64,000 nt of DNA from Muricoccus pecuniae (GCF_014199205.1 NZ_JACIJD010000016.1:1-64000); one strand, 5' to 3'; counted from the stretch's first letter, positions 7,954-16,979 are shown. Numbers and translations: made by a program. The notes: generated by a model from the sequence alone, not told the origin.

Positions 7954-8515
7954 GGCGCTCCTCGCGCTCGCCCTCCTCCTGGCCCCCGCGGCGGGGATGG
8001 CGCAGCCGCCGGAGCCGAGCGGCCCCTGGAACGAGCGGCGCGTGGTGCCCGCCCTGCGGCGCGCGCGCCCGGCGCCCCCGCCGCTGCTGAACGGCGCCGC
8101 CACCCCGCGCGGCCCGGACGGGGACGTGCCCGCGCAGCGCTTCATCCCGCCGAGCATCCGGCGCTTCCTCAACGATCCCCGGATCGAGCCAGCGACGCGC
8201 GCCTTCCTCCTCGGCATCGCCGGGAAGCGGCAGGAGGACTGGACGGTGCGGGACCTGCAGGAGGTGAGCGCCGTGGTGCCCGCGCTGACCGAGATGCATA
8301 TCGGCACGGCGGTGCTGAGCGAGTTCTACGAGTTCATGAACCTCGATCCCGCGAGCCTGTTCGATCCCCAGCTCGGCTCGAACTGGCAGGCGACCTCCAC
8401 CGCCTTCGATCCCCGCAACGCGCGCAACCGGCGCTGCGCCCTCATCCGCGTGCAGGCGCGGCAGAACCCGGACGCGGTGCTGGTGAACGACCTGCTGAAC
8501 TGCGGGGAGGGGTAA
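7907..8515 (+). CDS. Exported protein of unknown function at the end of the curli operon
   Basis: Not recognised. From GTG 7907 (GGGAG 6 bases upstream) it is 202 residues: an arginine-rich n-region, a strong hydrophobic stretch (ALLALALLLAPAAG) and a likely cleavage site near GMAQ. The mature part is proline- and arginine-rich at first, then a compact domain (SIRRFLNDPRIEPATRAFLLGI, and later EFYEFMNLDPASLF). It has only two cysteines, both near the C-terminus (RRCALI, LNCGEG), which could form a disulfide. It overlaps the short curlin gene by 47 bases, so it is very probably in the operon. It does not look like CsgE, CsgD or CsgC. It may replace a periplasmic curli factor. The start is uncertain; a CTG at 7937 is also possible. 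Confidence 0.65.
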   Translation: MQRSSSRARALRPSARALLALALLLAPAAGMAQPPEPSGPWNERRVVPALRRARPAPPPLLNGAATPRGPDGDVPAQRFIPPSIRRFLNDPRIEPATRAFLLGIAGKRQEDWTVRDLQEVSAVVPALTEMHIGTAVLSEFYEFMNLDPASLFDPQLGSNWQATSTAFDPRNARNRRCALIRVQARQNPDAVLVNDLLNCGEG

Positions 8516-8526
8516 GGGGCCGAGAT

Positions 8527-8555
8527 GGGGCGCGGCGCCTCAGCCCGCGCGCCCC
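8527..8555. terminator. Candidate convergent terminator hairpin
   Basis: GGGGCGCG (8527-8534) pairs with CGCGCCCC (8548-8555) across a 13-base loop, between the plus-strand curli operon and the minus-strand DUF971 gene. It overlaps the last codons of the latter. No T run, so only a candidate. Confidence 0.4.
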
Positions 8556-8920
8556 GCCGCCCGCCCGCGCAGGTCCCGCGAGAGGCCCTGCGCCTCGATC
8601 GCGGCGAGGTACTCCGCCCAGCGCGCCTCGTACTCGCGCCCGAGCTGGTGGAGCGTCTCCCAGGTGTAAAGGCCGGTGTCGTGGCGGTCGTCGAAGACGA
8701 GGCGGACGGCGTAGTTCCCCACCGGCTCCACTGCCACGATCGCCACGGCCCGCTTGCCCGAGACAAGGGTCTTCTGCCCGGGGCCGTGGCCCTGGACCTC
8801 GGCCGAGGGGCTCTCCACCCGCAGGTACTCGGCCGGCAGGCTGAAGGCGCTGCCGTCGTCGAAGGCCACCTCCAGCCGGCGCTCGGCGCGGTCGAGGCGG
8901 ATCTCGGTGGGGGTGGGCAC
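8540..8920 (-). CDS. DUF971 (GBBH-like N-terminal) domain protein
   Basis: A single-domain DUF971 protein of 126 residues. It resembles the zinc-binding N-terminal part of gamma-butyrobetaine hydroxylase and is also found alone beside iron-sulfur maintenance genes. Visible features are LDRAERRLEVAFDDG, the FSLPAEYLRVESPSAEVQG segment and the YAVRLVFDDRHDTGLYTW segment typical of the family. The precise role of stand-alone DUF971 proteins is not settled. It is last in a minus-strand run of small housekeeping genes, one base after the Trm112-like gene. Confidence 0.85.
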   Translation of the reverse strand: MPTPTEIRLDRAERRLEVAFDDGSAFSLPAEYLRVESPSAEVQGHGPGQKTLVSGKRAVAIVAVEPVGNYAVRLVFDDRHDTGLYTWETLHQLGREYEARWAEYLAAIEAQGLSRDLRGRAAGRAG

Positions 8921-8921
8921 C

Positions 8922-9155
8922 TCAGTCCCCGATGCGGCGGGCCTCGTCGGGCAGCATGATGGGGATGCCGTCCCGGATGGGATAGGCGAGGCCCGCGCTC
9001 TCGCTCACCAGCTCGCCCGCCGCGCGGTCGTAGCGGAGCGGGCCCTTGGTGACGGGGCAGACGAGGATCTCCAGCAGGCGGGGATCGACCCCGGGGTTGG
9101 CGTCGCCCATGGGGCTGCCCGTTGGCGTGCCGGTCGGGGTCGTGGTCTGGCTCAT
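8922..9155 (-). CDS. Trm112-family small zinc-ribbon-like protein
   Basis: A 77-residue protein with the Trm112/YcaR core: [14 protein letters not shown], then [16 protein letters not shown] at the C-terminus. Family members often partner with methyltransferases or lipid A enzymes. The first 25 residues are a Thr/Pro/Gly-rich extension. It contains only one of the usual cysteines (CPVTKG), so it probably does not bind zinc like the four-Cys members. It lies between the Lon-N and DUF971 genes in a tight minus-strand cluster. Confidence 0.88.
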   Translation of the reverse strand: MSQTTTPTGTPTGSPMGDANPGVDPRLLEILVCPVTKGPLRYDRAAGELVSESAGLAYPIRDGIPIMLPDEARRIGD

Positions 9156-9165
9156 CCGGTGGTCC

Positions 9166-9900
9166 TCAGCTCGGGCGGATGTCTTGGCCCGGTCTGGCCA
9201 GGCTGTCCATCCGCAGCATCGCGGTCAGGGTCGCGGCGCGGGCCGCGGGGTCGGGCGCCTCCAGCAGGGCCTGCTTCTCCGCGGGCTCGAAGGGGCAGAC
9301 CATGGCGAGGTTGGTCACGAGGGCTGCGTCCTCCAGCCGCTCGATCGATTCCCAGTTCGCCTCGATGCCGTGGGTCCGGAAATAGGCCCGCAGCGCGCCG
9401 AGCAGCGCCGGGCGGTCCAGCGCGGAGGGGAGGGGGCTGCGGTCGAGATCGCCGGCGAAGGCATCGTAGCGCGGGCGGACACGGCGGTAGCCGGCGCGGC
9501 CCGGCAGCTCCTCCTCCACGGTGAAGCGGATGAGGCCGGTGAGGCTGATGAGGAAGCGCCCGTCCTCCGTCTCGGCGAAGGAGGAGAGGCGGCCGAGGCA
9601 GCCCGTGCGGTAGAGGCCGGGGCCGGGAGCGCCCCGGGAGGCACCCTGGGCGGCGCCGGGCAAGGTGCCAGGGGAGGCCTCGGTGGAGACTCTGGCGGAG
9701 ACTTCGGGCTGGGCACAGGGGTCGGGCTGGATCATGCCGAAGCAGCGCCCGGCGCCGAGGCTGTCCTCCACCAGGGCGAGGTAGCGGGGCTCGAAGATGT
9801 TCAGCGGCAGGCGGCCGCCGGGCAGGAGGAGCGCGCCGGGGAGGGGGAAGACGGCGATCTCGGTGGGCAGGTCGCCGAGGCCCTTGGGGTGGAATGCCAT
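9166..9900 (-). CDS. LON peptidase N-terminal (substrate-binding) domain protein
   Basis: A stand-alone Lon N-terminal domain of 244 residues without ATPase or protease parts. The start of the domain is clear: [27 protein letters not shown], split here around the family's FPL and LPL landmarks. It continues with [15 protein letters not shown] and [12 protein letters not shown]. Between CFGMIQP and LYRTGCLG there is an unusual alanine/glycine/proline-rich insertion of about 35 residues, likely a flexible loop. ATG 9900 gives the standard N-terminus. Stand-alone Lon-N proteins are thought to help substrate recognition or act as chaperones. This one lies beside a thioredoxin-TPR co-chaperone gene. 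Confidence 0.9.
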   Translation of the reverse strand: MAFHPKGLGDLPTEIAVFPLPGALLLPGGRLPLNIFEPRYLALVEDSLGAGRCFGMIQPDPCAQPEVSARVSTEASPGTLPGAAQGASRGAPGPGLYRTGCLGRLSSFAETEDGRFLISLTGLIRFTVEEELPGRAGYRRVRPRYDAFAGDLDRSPLPSALDRPALLGALRAYFRTHGIEANWESIERLEDAALVTNLAMVCPFEPAEKQALLEAPDPAARAATLTAMLRMDSLARPGQDIRPS

Positions 9901-9986
9901 GACCGACGGTTCCCGCTCGCTGGAGGTGGGGAGGGGCGCGCCGCGGCCGGCGCGCCCCCCGGAGAACCGGAAGTGGTCCCTTTCCC

Positions 9987-10913
9987 CTAGCTGAACAGGA
10001 GGGAGGAGAGCTTGCGGCGCCCGGCCTTGGTCGCCGGGTCCTCGAATCCCCAGGCCTCGAAGAACTTCAGGAGCTGCTTGCGGGCGGCCTGGTCGTTCCA
10101 CTCGCGGTCCCGGCGGAAGGCTTCCAGCAGGGCGTCCGCCGCGCCCGCGCGGTCATTCGCCGCGTTGAGGGCGACGGCGAGGTCGATGCGGGCGGCATGG
10201 TCGTCCGGGTCGGCCGCGAGCCGGGACTCGAACTCGGCCAGCTTGCCGCGCGCCTCCCGGCCCGCGCGGGCCAGCTCCAGCGCGCTGCGGACGGCCGTGA
10301 CCTCGGCATGGTCCTGCATCTTCTGGGGCAGGCTCTCGATCACCCCGGCGGCCTGCTCCTCCTCGCCCAGCTCCATCAGCGAGCGGGCGACGCCGGCCAT
10401 GGCGGCGGCGTTCTCCGGCTCCTGCTGGGCCAGCGCCCCGTAGAGCTCGAGGGCCGTCTGGTGGTCCCCCTCCTCGGCGGCGGCCTTCGCCTCGGCCAGC
10501 AGGTCGGCGGAGGGCATCTGGCCGCCGGCGAGCTTGAGGAGGTTCTCGATGAACTTCTTCAGCTCGCCCTCGGGGAGGGCGCCCTGGAAGAGGTCGGCGA
10601 TCTGGCCCTGCCAGAAGGCGGCGACGGTGGGCACGGACTGCAGGGGCAGGCCGAGCTGGGCGAGCTGCTGGACGAGGGCCCGGTTCTTGTCGATGTCGAT
10701 CTTCACCAGCCGCACGCGGCCGCCGGCGGCGCGCACCACCTTCTCCAGCGCGGGGGTGAGCTGCTTGCAGGGGCCACACCAGGTGGCCCAGAAGTCCACG
10801 AGCACCGGCACCTCGCGCGAGGCAGCGACGACGTCCTGCATGAAGCTCTTCTGGTCGCCGTCCTTGATGATGTCGGCGGCGGGCGGCGGGGTCTGGTCGA
10901 GTGTGGTGCTCAT
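9987..10913 (-). CDS. Thioredoxin-TPR co-chaperone, YbbN/CnoX-like
   Basis: A 308-residue protein with an N-terminal thioredoxin fold followed by TPR-like helices. The redox motif WCGPCK is intact (Cys46 and Cys49). In E. coli YbbN the second cysteine is missing, so this one should be redox-active, like the alphaproteobacterial CnoX type. The C-terminal half (residues 150-300) repeats A-L-x-L-Y-G-A-L-A-Q and similar TPR helices. Members shield oxidised proteins and pass them to chaperones. It is the first gene of the minus-strand run with Lon-N, Trm112 and DUF971. Confidence 0.9.
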   Translation of the reverse strand: MSTTLDQTPPPAADIIKDGDQKSFMQDVVAASREVPVLVDFWATWCGPCKQLTPALEKVVRAAGGRVRLVKIDIDKNRALVQQLAQLGLPLQSVPTVAAFWQGQIADLFQGALPEGELKKFIENLLKLAGGQMPSADLLAEAKAAAEEGDHQTALELYGALAQQEPENAAAMAGVARSLMELGEEEQAAGVIESLPQKMQDHAEVTAVRSALELARAGREARGKLAEFESRLAADPDDHAARIDLAVALNAANDRAGAADALLEAFRRDREWNDQAARKQLLKFFEAWGFEDPATKAGRRKLSSLLFS

Positions 10914-10982
10914 TCTCTCGTCTTCCGGGGATCTGGCGGGGGCGGGCGGCCCCTTTCCCCCATAGATGCGCCGCGCGGGCTC

Positions 10983-11492
10983 TCAGGCAAGCGGTTCCGC
11001 CAGGTCCAGCGGCTCCAGCGCGTGGCCGAGCCCCTCGATGAAGCGGCGGAGATCGGCCGGGGCGAGGGCGGTGGTGGCCTCGTTCGTCAGGGGATGGACA
11101 TTGACCGGCCCGGCCCCCTCCAGCAACCGCCTGTCGATCACGGTCCGCACGCTGCCCGGCGCGGCGTTGACGAGGGCGAGCGGCGTGACCGAGCCCGGCC
11201 GCACCCCCAGCCGCTCCCACAGCTCCTCCGCGCTCGCCATGGAGAGGCGGCCCGTGCCGAGCCGGCGGGCGAGGGCGTTGATGGAGAGCGGCGCGTTCTC
11301 CTCCGCCACGACGAGGAGGAAGGGCTGGGGCGGCTTCGCCCGGAGGAAGAGGTTCTTCACGTGCAGCCCCGGCAGGTCCCCCCGCAGCGCCTGGCTCTCG
11401 GCGACCGTGTGGAGCGGCGGGTGGCGGTGGGTGACGGCGGGGATGCCCGCCGCTTTGAGACGGGATAGGAGGGATTCCGGGGTTTCTGGCAT
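10983..11492 (-). CDS. YbaK/ProX-type aminoacyl-tRNA deacylase domain protein
   Basis: A 169-residue free-standing editing domain related to ProXp-ala and YbaK, which hydrolyses mischarged tRNA. Features are THRHPPLHTV near the N-terminus, the family lysine in the GLHVKNLFLR segment and a C-terminal GSVTPLALVN segment. This last motif is characteristic of the prolyl-tRNA synthetase-associated domain. ATG 11492 gives a normal N-terminus; an upstream in-frame ATG at 11558 would reach nearly to the tRNA gene. It is transcribed divergently from the tRNA-Gly next door. Confidence 0.9.
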   Translation of the reverse strand: MPETPESLLSRLKAAGIPAVTHRHPPLHTVAESQALRGDLPGLHVKNLFLRAKPPQPFLLVVAEENAPLSINALARRLGTGRLSMASAEELWERLGVRPGSVTPLALVNAAPGSVRTVIDRRLLEGAGPVNVHPLTNEATTALAPADLRRFIEGLGHALEPLDLAEPLA

Positions 11493-11565
11493 GGGCGATC
11501 CATCTTGCGGCGGAAGGGGGGTTGCAAGCCCCGCCGAGCCGTGACATACGGCCGCCACACGGAGC

Positions 11566-11640
<75 letters not shown>

Positions 11641-12016
11641 ATCTCTCTCAGAACAACTCTTCTCTGGTGAGGTTGGGATCGCGCTTTTCCGTGCGTCTCC
11701 GCGACATTCCCGGCGTGCGCCTTGATACTTCGAGTGCGGAACGAGTGCCGGTTTCGCTCTCCGGAGAGGCCGTTGTCTCCGAAGCTTGGGACTTGGGCGG
11801 TTCAGTCTACAAGCTTTAGGGCATTGTAACCACACCATCCTCGCTGGACGTTTCAGCCCGAAGTTGGTGTTCCCATCCCTCGGGCGGTGGGCCTCTTTCA
11901 CCAAACCCGCGCAGTGAGGCCCGAGCTTCGGGCGCTATCGATCGATCAGCCTTGCGCCGAACTGCGTCTTCTCCCGCTGCACCGTTCATCCTCTCCAGAA
12001 CCACGAGGCAAACACC
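11641..12016. other. Gap after tRNA-Gly, no clear gene
   Basis: I see no credible gene in these 376 bases. A short palindrome GCCCGA-GCT-TCGGGC (about 11912-11926) could form a small hairpin. The stretch 11834-11870 resembles bases 15705-15750 ahead of the second small proline-rich gene (shared GCCCG-AGTTGGTG core), which suggests that the small gene and its leader were duplicated together. Confidence 0.5.
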
Positions 12017-12190
12017 ATGGCTAACCTTCCTCCTCTTCCTCCCGCAGGCCGCGCTCCCCAGGGCGGCAAGAATGCGACCGGGGGCAAGGCGAACCCCAAG
12101 GACGCCCGTGCCGGCGCCGGCAACAGCGGCGGCAAGGGGGGCGGCGTGAGCAGCGCCACCCAGAGCAACCGCAAGACGGGGGACCGCTGA
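12017..12190 (+). CDS. Small Gly/Lys/Pro-rich basic protein, first copy
   Basis: Not recognised as a named family. A 57-residue protein starting MANLPPLPPAGRAPQGGKN, then low-complexity Gly, Ala, Lys and Asn with a GGKGGGVSSATQSNRKTG tail. It looks intrinsically disordered and basic, with no signal peptide or membrane segment. GAGG 8 bases upstream of the ATG supports translation. A clearly related copy at 15871 keeps the N-terminus and tail, so the sequence has been conserved long enough to be a real gene. Composition recalls small stress- or nucleic-acid-binding peptides, but no function can be assigned. Confidence 0.65.
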   Translation: MANLPPLPPAGRAPQGGKNATGGKANPKDARAGAGNSGGKGGGVSSATQSNRKTGDR

Positions 12191-12239
12191 ACGAAACTGC
12201 GCCAGCGCTCTTTTGCATCCATCGGTAGAGGTCTGACGG

Positions 12240-12428
12240 ATGGTCAAGCGTTGCAAGGAGGAAGAGTTCGCTGGGGTGCTCGAGTTCGCGGGATGCTCCC
12301 AGGAAGACCCGATGTTCAAGCGCTGGGTGGCCGAGCACCGAGCCCAGAACGGCGGGAATCCCCGGGTGAGCAAGGGCGCCATCGGCGTTCGGGTGATGTT
12401 CGGCAAGGAGGCGGACATGACCTTCTAG
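12240..12428 (+). CDS. Small hypothetical protein, possibly cut short by a TAG codon
   Basis: A 62-residue frame starting MVKRCKEEEFAGVLEF, with a central helix EDPMFKRWVAEHRAQ and a basic KGAIGVRVMFGKEADMTF end. AGAGG lies about 9 bases upstream. After the TAG at 12426-12428 the same frame stays open for 16 more codons (KERSEAEAKGYKPHAA) to TGA 12477-12479. That continuation looks like protein: charged and helical, without the arginine/proline bias of shadow frames. TGG to TAG is one change, so this may be a recent nonsense mutation. Function unknown. Confidence 0.45.
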   Translation: MVKRCKEEEFAGVLEFAGCSQEDPMFKRWVAEHRAQNGGNPRVSKGAIGVRVMFGKEADMTF

Positions 12429-12479
12429 AAGGAGCGCTCGGAAGCAGAGGCGAAGGGCTACAAGCCCCACGCCGCTTGA

Positions 12480-12799
12480 AGTCAGGGAACGACTGCTCGT
12501 GCGGCGTCAGCAGGAGCACCACCGCCCAGCTCTCGACCAGCCAATCTTGGCGCAGGGCAACATCTCGCCGCCCAAGGAAGCCCGCACGGCAAAGGGACGA
12601 GAGGGGATGGTGGGCTGGCTCGAAACGCTCATAACCTTCGTCCCAGCGTACCGCCGGCGATCCCATCGGCGATCACGACTTCATCTGGATTTGGCCGGAG
12701 CTCGAGGTGGCAGCGTCGCGGAAGTAAAGGACCAGACGGACGCCTGATACCAACCGCCTTGGCCACTGACTCGGATGTGATCCCGCCCGTGCGGCGGTT
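12480..12799. other. Gap with no recognisable gene at the edge of the IS remnants
   Basis: No convincing coding region. The last 50 bases, from about 12749 (GATACCAACCGCC), may be the outer end of an IS630-type element inserted at a TA dinucleotide, since a transposase fragment follows. No matching opposite end is visible. Confidence 0.4.
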
Positions 12800-12950
12800 G
12801 TGATTCGCTTCTCCCGACGGCTGGTTTGGGTGCTGGAGGGGGCCTCGCGTGAGGAGGCGGCCGAGGGCTGCGGCATGGACCGTCAGACGCTGCGAGACTG
12901 GGTGCATCGCTACAACGCCGAGGGGCTTGCCGGGCTGGTGAACCGCCGAG
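12800..12950 (+). pseudogene. IS630-family transposase N-terminal fragment
   Basis: About 50 codons show the helix-turn-helix part of IS630 transposases: LEGASREEAAEGCGMDRQT followed by LRDWVHRYNAEGLAGLVNR. The catalytic DDE domain is absent because the reading frame is cut at 12951 by the end of an IS21-type element. The bases just before seem to continue the protein in another frame, so the remnant is also frameshifted. Not functional. Confidence 0.75.
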
Positions 12951-13325
12951 TGTTGATTTGCAGTGAGAGCTGCCCCGGAGAGGGCCGAAGTTTTCGCCGA
13001 GAAATGACCTGTGTCTGTTCACCTCCCTGGCCGGACGGCCGGGGTTATCGGAGTGATCGACATGGAGTTGTCGAGCGTGATCCGCCGGTGGCATCACCGG
13101 GATCGCATCCCGATCCGCGAGATCGAGCGACGGACGGGTCTGTCACGGAACACGATCCGCAAGTACCTGCGGTCGGGCGCCGTGGAGGTGAGGTTCAAGG
13201 TCCCTGAGCGCCCGAGCCGCCTGGACCCGTTTGCCGACAAGCTGTCGGAGTGGCTGAGGGTGGAGGCGGATAAGGGCCGCAAGGGGCGGCGGACGGTGCG
13301 GCGGATCCATGCGGATTTGGTGGCG
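12951..13325 (+). mobile_element. Left-end fragment of an IS21-family element
   Basis: Begins TGTTGATTTGCAGTGAGAGC, close to the TGT(C/T)GATTTGCC-type outer ends of IS21 elements. It lies inside the IS630 transposase fragment and carries the 5' part of istA. It is cut off at 13326, where the IS3 inverted repeat starts. IstB and the right end are not present in the window. Confidence 0.7.
13062..13325 (+). pseudogene. istA: istA transposase 5' fragment (IS21 family)
   Basis: Starts MELSSVIRRWHHRDRIPIRE, then IERRTGLSRNTIRKYLRSG, the N-terminal helix-turn-helix of IstA. The next part is VPERPSRLDPFADKLSEWL and RRTVRRIHADLVA. A full IstA has about 500 residues; only the first 88 are left. The frame is closed by the TGA that forms the first three bases of the IS3 end. 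The catalytic domain is missing. Confidence 0.8.
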
Positions 13326-13352
13326 TGAACCGCCCCGGGTTTGCCGGAGGCT
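13326..13352 (+). repeat. IS3 terminal inverted repeat, left end
   Basis: Starts TGAACCGCCCCGGGTT, followed by TG and CCGGAGGCT. It matches the other terminus at 25 of 27 positions. It creates the stop codon that ends the istA fragment. Confidence 0.9.
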
Positions 13353-13364
13353 GATTGGTTTGGG

Positions 13365-14279
<915 letters not shown>

Positions 14280-14283
<4 letters not shown>

Positions 14284-14609
14284 GGCCTGAACCGGCGGTC
14301 GAGCTCCGCCTGGGCAAAATACGCGGACGCCTTGCGCAGGATCTCGTTCGCTTGGCGAAGCTCGCGGACCTCGCGTTCCAAAGCCTTGATCCGCTCCCCC
14401 TCCGCGCCCGTCGGGCCCGGCCGCAGGCCCTGGTCGCGCTCGGCCTGCCTCACCCAGCCGCGGAGTGTCTCGCTCGTGCACCCGATCTTGGCCGCGATCG
14501 AGCCGATGGCGGCCCACTGCGAGGCGTGGTCACCCCCGTGGTCCACCACCATCCGTACCGCCCGTTCTCGAACTTCAGGCGAATATCGGTTCGAGGTCTT
14601 CTTCGTCAT
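14280..14609 (-). CDS. IS3 orfA helix-turn-helix protein
   Basis: A 109-residue OrfA with the usual N-terminus ([20 protein letters not shown]), a helix-turn-helix ([20 protein letters not shown]) and a C-terminal leucine-zipper-like helix ([19 protein letters not shown]). It is intact, and its stop overlaps the orfB start (ATGA), as expected for IS3 elements that make the OrfAB fusion by frameshifting. With orfB broken, it could still act as a repressor of related copies. Confidence 0.88.
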
Positions 14610-14632
14610 GGCTCCATCCTCTCAAGAGTTGG

Positions 14633-14659
14633 AGCCTCCGGGGAACCCGGGGCGGTTCA
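14633..14659 (-). repeat. IS3 terminal inverted repeat, right end
   Basis: Read on the minus strand it begins TGAACCGCCCCGGGTT, then CC and CCGGAGGCT. The pair of ends defines the element boundaries. Confidence 0.9.
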
Positions 14660-14723
14660 GGATGAGTGCCCCCTCGGTGCAGGAGCATTCGCCGGGACAC
14701 GGCATCCGATCTGCCGCGAATGA

Positions 14724-15587
14724 ACCGCCAAGCTACTGGGCTTCTCGCGGGCGCAACCGCACCCTCTGGACTCCGTCGCCAATCCTGACGCCGTGATCGA
14801 GTTGGCAAGTGTCGGGACACAGCTGTCCATGACGATCGGCCGGCTAGGCCAGGACTTCTATCTCTGGTCGACCTACGAGTTCGGCATGCTGGAATTCCCG
14901 GACCGGGTGGCCAGCACCTCATCCATCATGCCGCAGAAGAAAAACCTGACGGTTCTTGAGAATCTCAAGGCACGCCCGGCGGCGCTTCTCGGGGCCATGG
15001 TGACCGGCATCACCGCCCTGCGCGCAGTCCCCTTCGGTCACAGCCAGGAGGTAAGTCTCGAGGCGGGTCGCTGGCTCTGGGAAGCGCTTGAGGAACTCAG
15101 GGCCATGCTGCCGGCGGCCTCTATCGTGGTGGAGTGCGCCACCCCCAGGAGGGACAGGATGAGAGGACTGGTCAGCGAAAATTTCGCCACGGCCACTGCC
15201 GTTGCCGACCTTCTGAGCTCCACCTACGGCCTACCGTTCCGCGAAGCTCATCATGTCACTGGACGATATGTGCGGTTGGCGATGGAGGGAGCTGACCCTG
15301 AAGCGGCGCTTCGTACCGCCTACACCGAGGAAACCGGGCGGTTCCTCGACGATATAGCGCCTCTTCTCGCCGAAGCGCTTGACCCGGCGTGCATGCTGGA
15401 AGCAACCACGGGCTGCGGACCCAGCCGGGCTGAAACCATCCGCTTGCACGAAGATGCACGATCACGTCTGCGAGCCGATCAAGAGGCAGCCGCCGGCCGT
15501 CATGAGGGTCAGCGATTTGCGGCGCATGCTCTGGCAACGGCGTGCGAGAAGCTGACGAGTGCCGTATCGGTCACGAGATCGACCTGA
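14724..15587 (+). pseudogene. 5'-truncated argininosuccinate lyase-type gene
   Basis: The C-terminal 60 percent of a fumarase/aspartase superfamily lyase, closest to argininosuccinate lyase. The superfamily signature is plain (SSIMPQKKN, flanked by LENLKARPA), and upstream codons continue in frame as LLGFSRAQPHPLDSVANPDAV. The frame is closed upstream by TGA at 14721, and all N-terminal residues, including the first two conserved active-site regions, are missing. A full enzyme has about 460-500 residues; 287 codons remain. The C-terminal part (REAHHVTGRYVRLAMEGADP) looks intact. Translation from GTG 14793 would give a fragment lacking one third of the active site. The loss is probably linked to the adjacent IS activity. 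Confidence 0.78.
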
Positions 15588-15870
15588 CCCCAGTTCCCAG
15601 ACCATTGCAGGCCCGTTCGATGACAAGGTGGGAGAGGTCAGGCCTGCGCGGAACAGGAGGCGTGCCGTATTCCCACGCCTGTCCCGCATGGAACCTGCCC
15701 GAGGGTGCCGTGTCGTCCTTGCTGACGAGCCCGGCCCGGAGTTGGTGGTGCCGTTTGCCTTCGACCGGCGCTCCAGGCCTCTCTGCGCTCAGGCCCGCCC
15801 CTCTTCGGGCGGAAGCCGGAAGCGGTGTTGCCCCGGCTGCCAGGTCCCACCACGCAGGCAGAGGCATCCC
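15588..15870. other. Spacer before the second small proline-rich gene
   Basis: No gene seen. Bases around 15705-15750 resemble the leader of the first small gene (about 11834-11870), pointing to duplication of leader and gene together. Confidence 0.4.
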
Positions 15871-16040
15871 ATGGCCCATCTCCCTCCTCGTCCTCCCGCC
15901 GGCCGTGCTCCCCAGGGCGGCAGGAGCGCCACGGGCAAGGCGAAGCCGAAGGACGCCCTGGCAGGCGCCGTCCGCAGTGGCGGCAAGGGGGCGGCGTGAG
16001 CAGCGCGACCCAGAGCGACCGCGGGACGGGGGACTGCTGA
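15871..16040 (+). pseudogene. Second copy of the small Gly/Pro-rich gene, frameshifted in a G run
   Basis: The frame starts MAHLPPRPPAGRAPQGGRS and stays in register with the gene at 12017. In the first copy the run after CAA is six G and the frame continues to VSSATQSNRKTGDR. Here it is five G, so translation stops at TGA 15997-15999 after 42 residues. Putting one G back would restore a tail VSSATQSDRGTGDC ending at TGA 16038-16040. GAGG lies upstream of the ATG as in the first copy. This is either a decayed duplicate or a homopolymer sequencing error. Confidence 0.7.
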
Positions 16041-16166
16041 TCCGGATCGCGGCCAAGCTGGGGACGGTCCGGCAAGGTGCGCGGCCAAGGCGCACGGGAC
16101 GTCTTCTGCGACGTGCCGATGCGGGCCACAACTGCACCCCGGTACTGTGACGAACAGGAGCGGCAC

Positions 16167-16745
16167 ATGGCTATTCTGAAGATCGCCCGCATGGGTCATC
16201 CGGTTCTTCTGGAGAGGTGCCGGCCCGTCGACGATCCGGCGGCGCCCGAGATCCGCCGCCTCGTGCAGGACATGTTCGAGACGATGGAGGACGCGCCGGG
16301 CGCCGGCCTCGCCGCACCGCAGGTCCATGTGCCGCTGCGCCTGTTCGTCTTCCGGGTCCTGCCCACCCGTTCCAGCGGAGCGCCCGACGACACGGTGGTC
16401 GGCAACACGGTCGTGATCAATCCGGTTGTCGAGCCGCTCGATGAGGAGAAGCACCTGCGCTGGGAGGGATGCCTGTCGATCCCCGGGCTGCGGGCCGCTG
16501 TCCCGCGCTTCAGGCGCGTGCGCTACACCGGCGTGGACTGCGACGGCCGGACCGTCACCGCCGAGGTGGGCGGCTTCCATGCCGGGGTTGTCCAGCACGA
16601 GAACGACCACCTGGACGGCATTCTCTATCCCATGCGGATGACGGACTTCCGGCTCATGGGCTTCAACGAGGAGCTCGCCCGCGCGGCGGAGTCGGAGGCG
16701 CGGACGGGTACCGCCGGAGGCGAGCGCGCCGCCTCTCCGTCGTAA
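16167..16745 (+). CDS. def: Peptide deformylase
   Basis: Removes the formyl group from the N-terminal methionine of new proteins. All three motifs are present in this 192-residue protein: GAGLAAPQ (45-52), EGCLS (100-104) with the metal-binding Cys102, and HENDH (144-148) with two metal-binding His and the catalytic Glu. AGGAG 6 bases before ATG 16167 fixes the start. It stands alone, unlike the usual def-fmt pair, so it may be a second deformylase rather than the housekeeping copy. It follows the accessory region. Confidence 0.95.
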   Translation: MAILKIARMGHPVLLERCRPVDDPAAPEIRRLVQDMFETMEDAPGAGLAAPQVHVPLRLFVFRVLPTRSSGAPDDTVVGNTVVINPVVEPLDEEKHLRWEGCLSIPGLRAAVPRFRRVRYTGVDCDGRTVTAEVGGFHAGVVQHENDHLDGILYPMRMTDFRLMGFNEELARAAESEARTGTAGGERAASPS

Positions 16746-16979
16746 GCCCCGCCAGGTTGCCGGCGGTTCCAGCGGCACCCACGCGCGAGCGCCCGCTCGC
16801 CTGGTTTCGGGAACCGGAACAACGCGCCGCGGGGGCCTTCGCGCCGGCGGTCCTCGCCGCGCACGACCATCCGAGCCCTGTCCGCGGCGGCCGCCCTGCC
16901 ATCTTGACCTCGCCGGAAAGCATGGGCGGTATGTTGCCGCCGTGGCCAGTGAGGGCCGCGCGGATTGGGGGGCGGTCTC

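Noticed and set aside
8525-8959. A plus-strand gene opposite the DUF971 gene
   Set aside because: The minus strand carries a clear DUF971 protein; the plus frame has no motif or ribosome site.
14793-15587. A complete lyase gene starting at GTG 14793
   Set aside because: In-frame argininosuccinate lyase sequence continues upstream of that GTG, and the N-terminal active-site regions are missing, so it is a truncated remnant.
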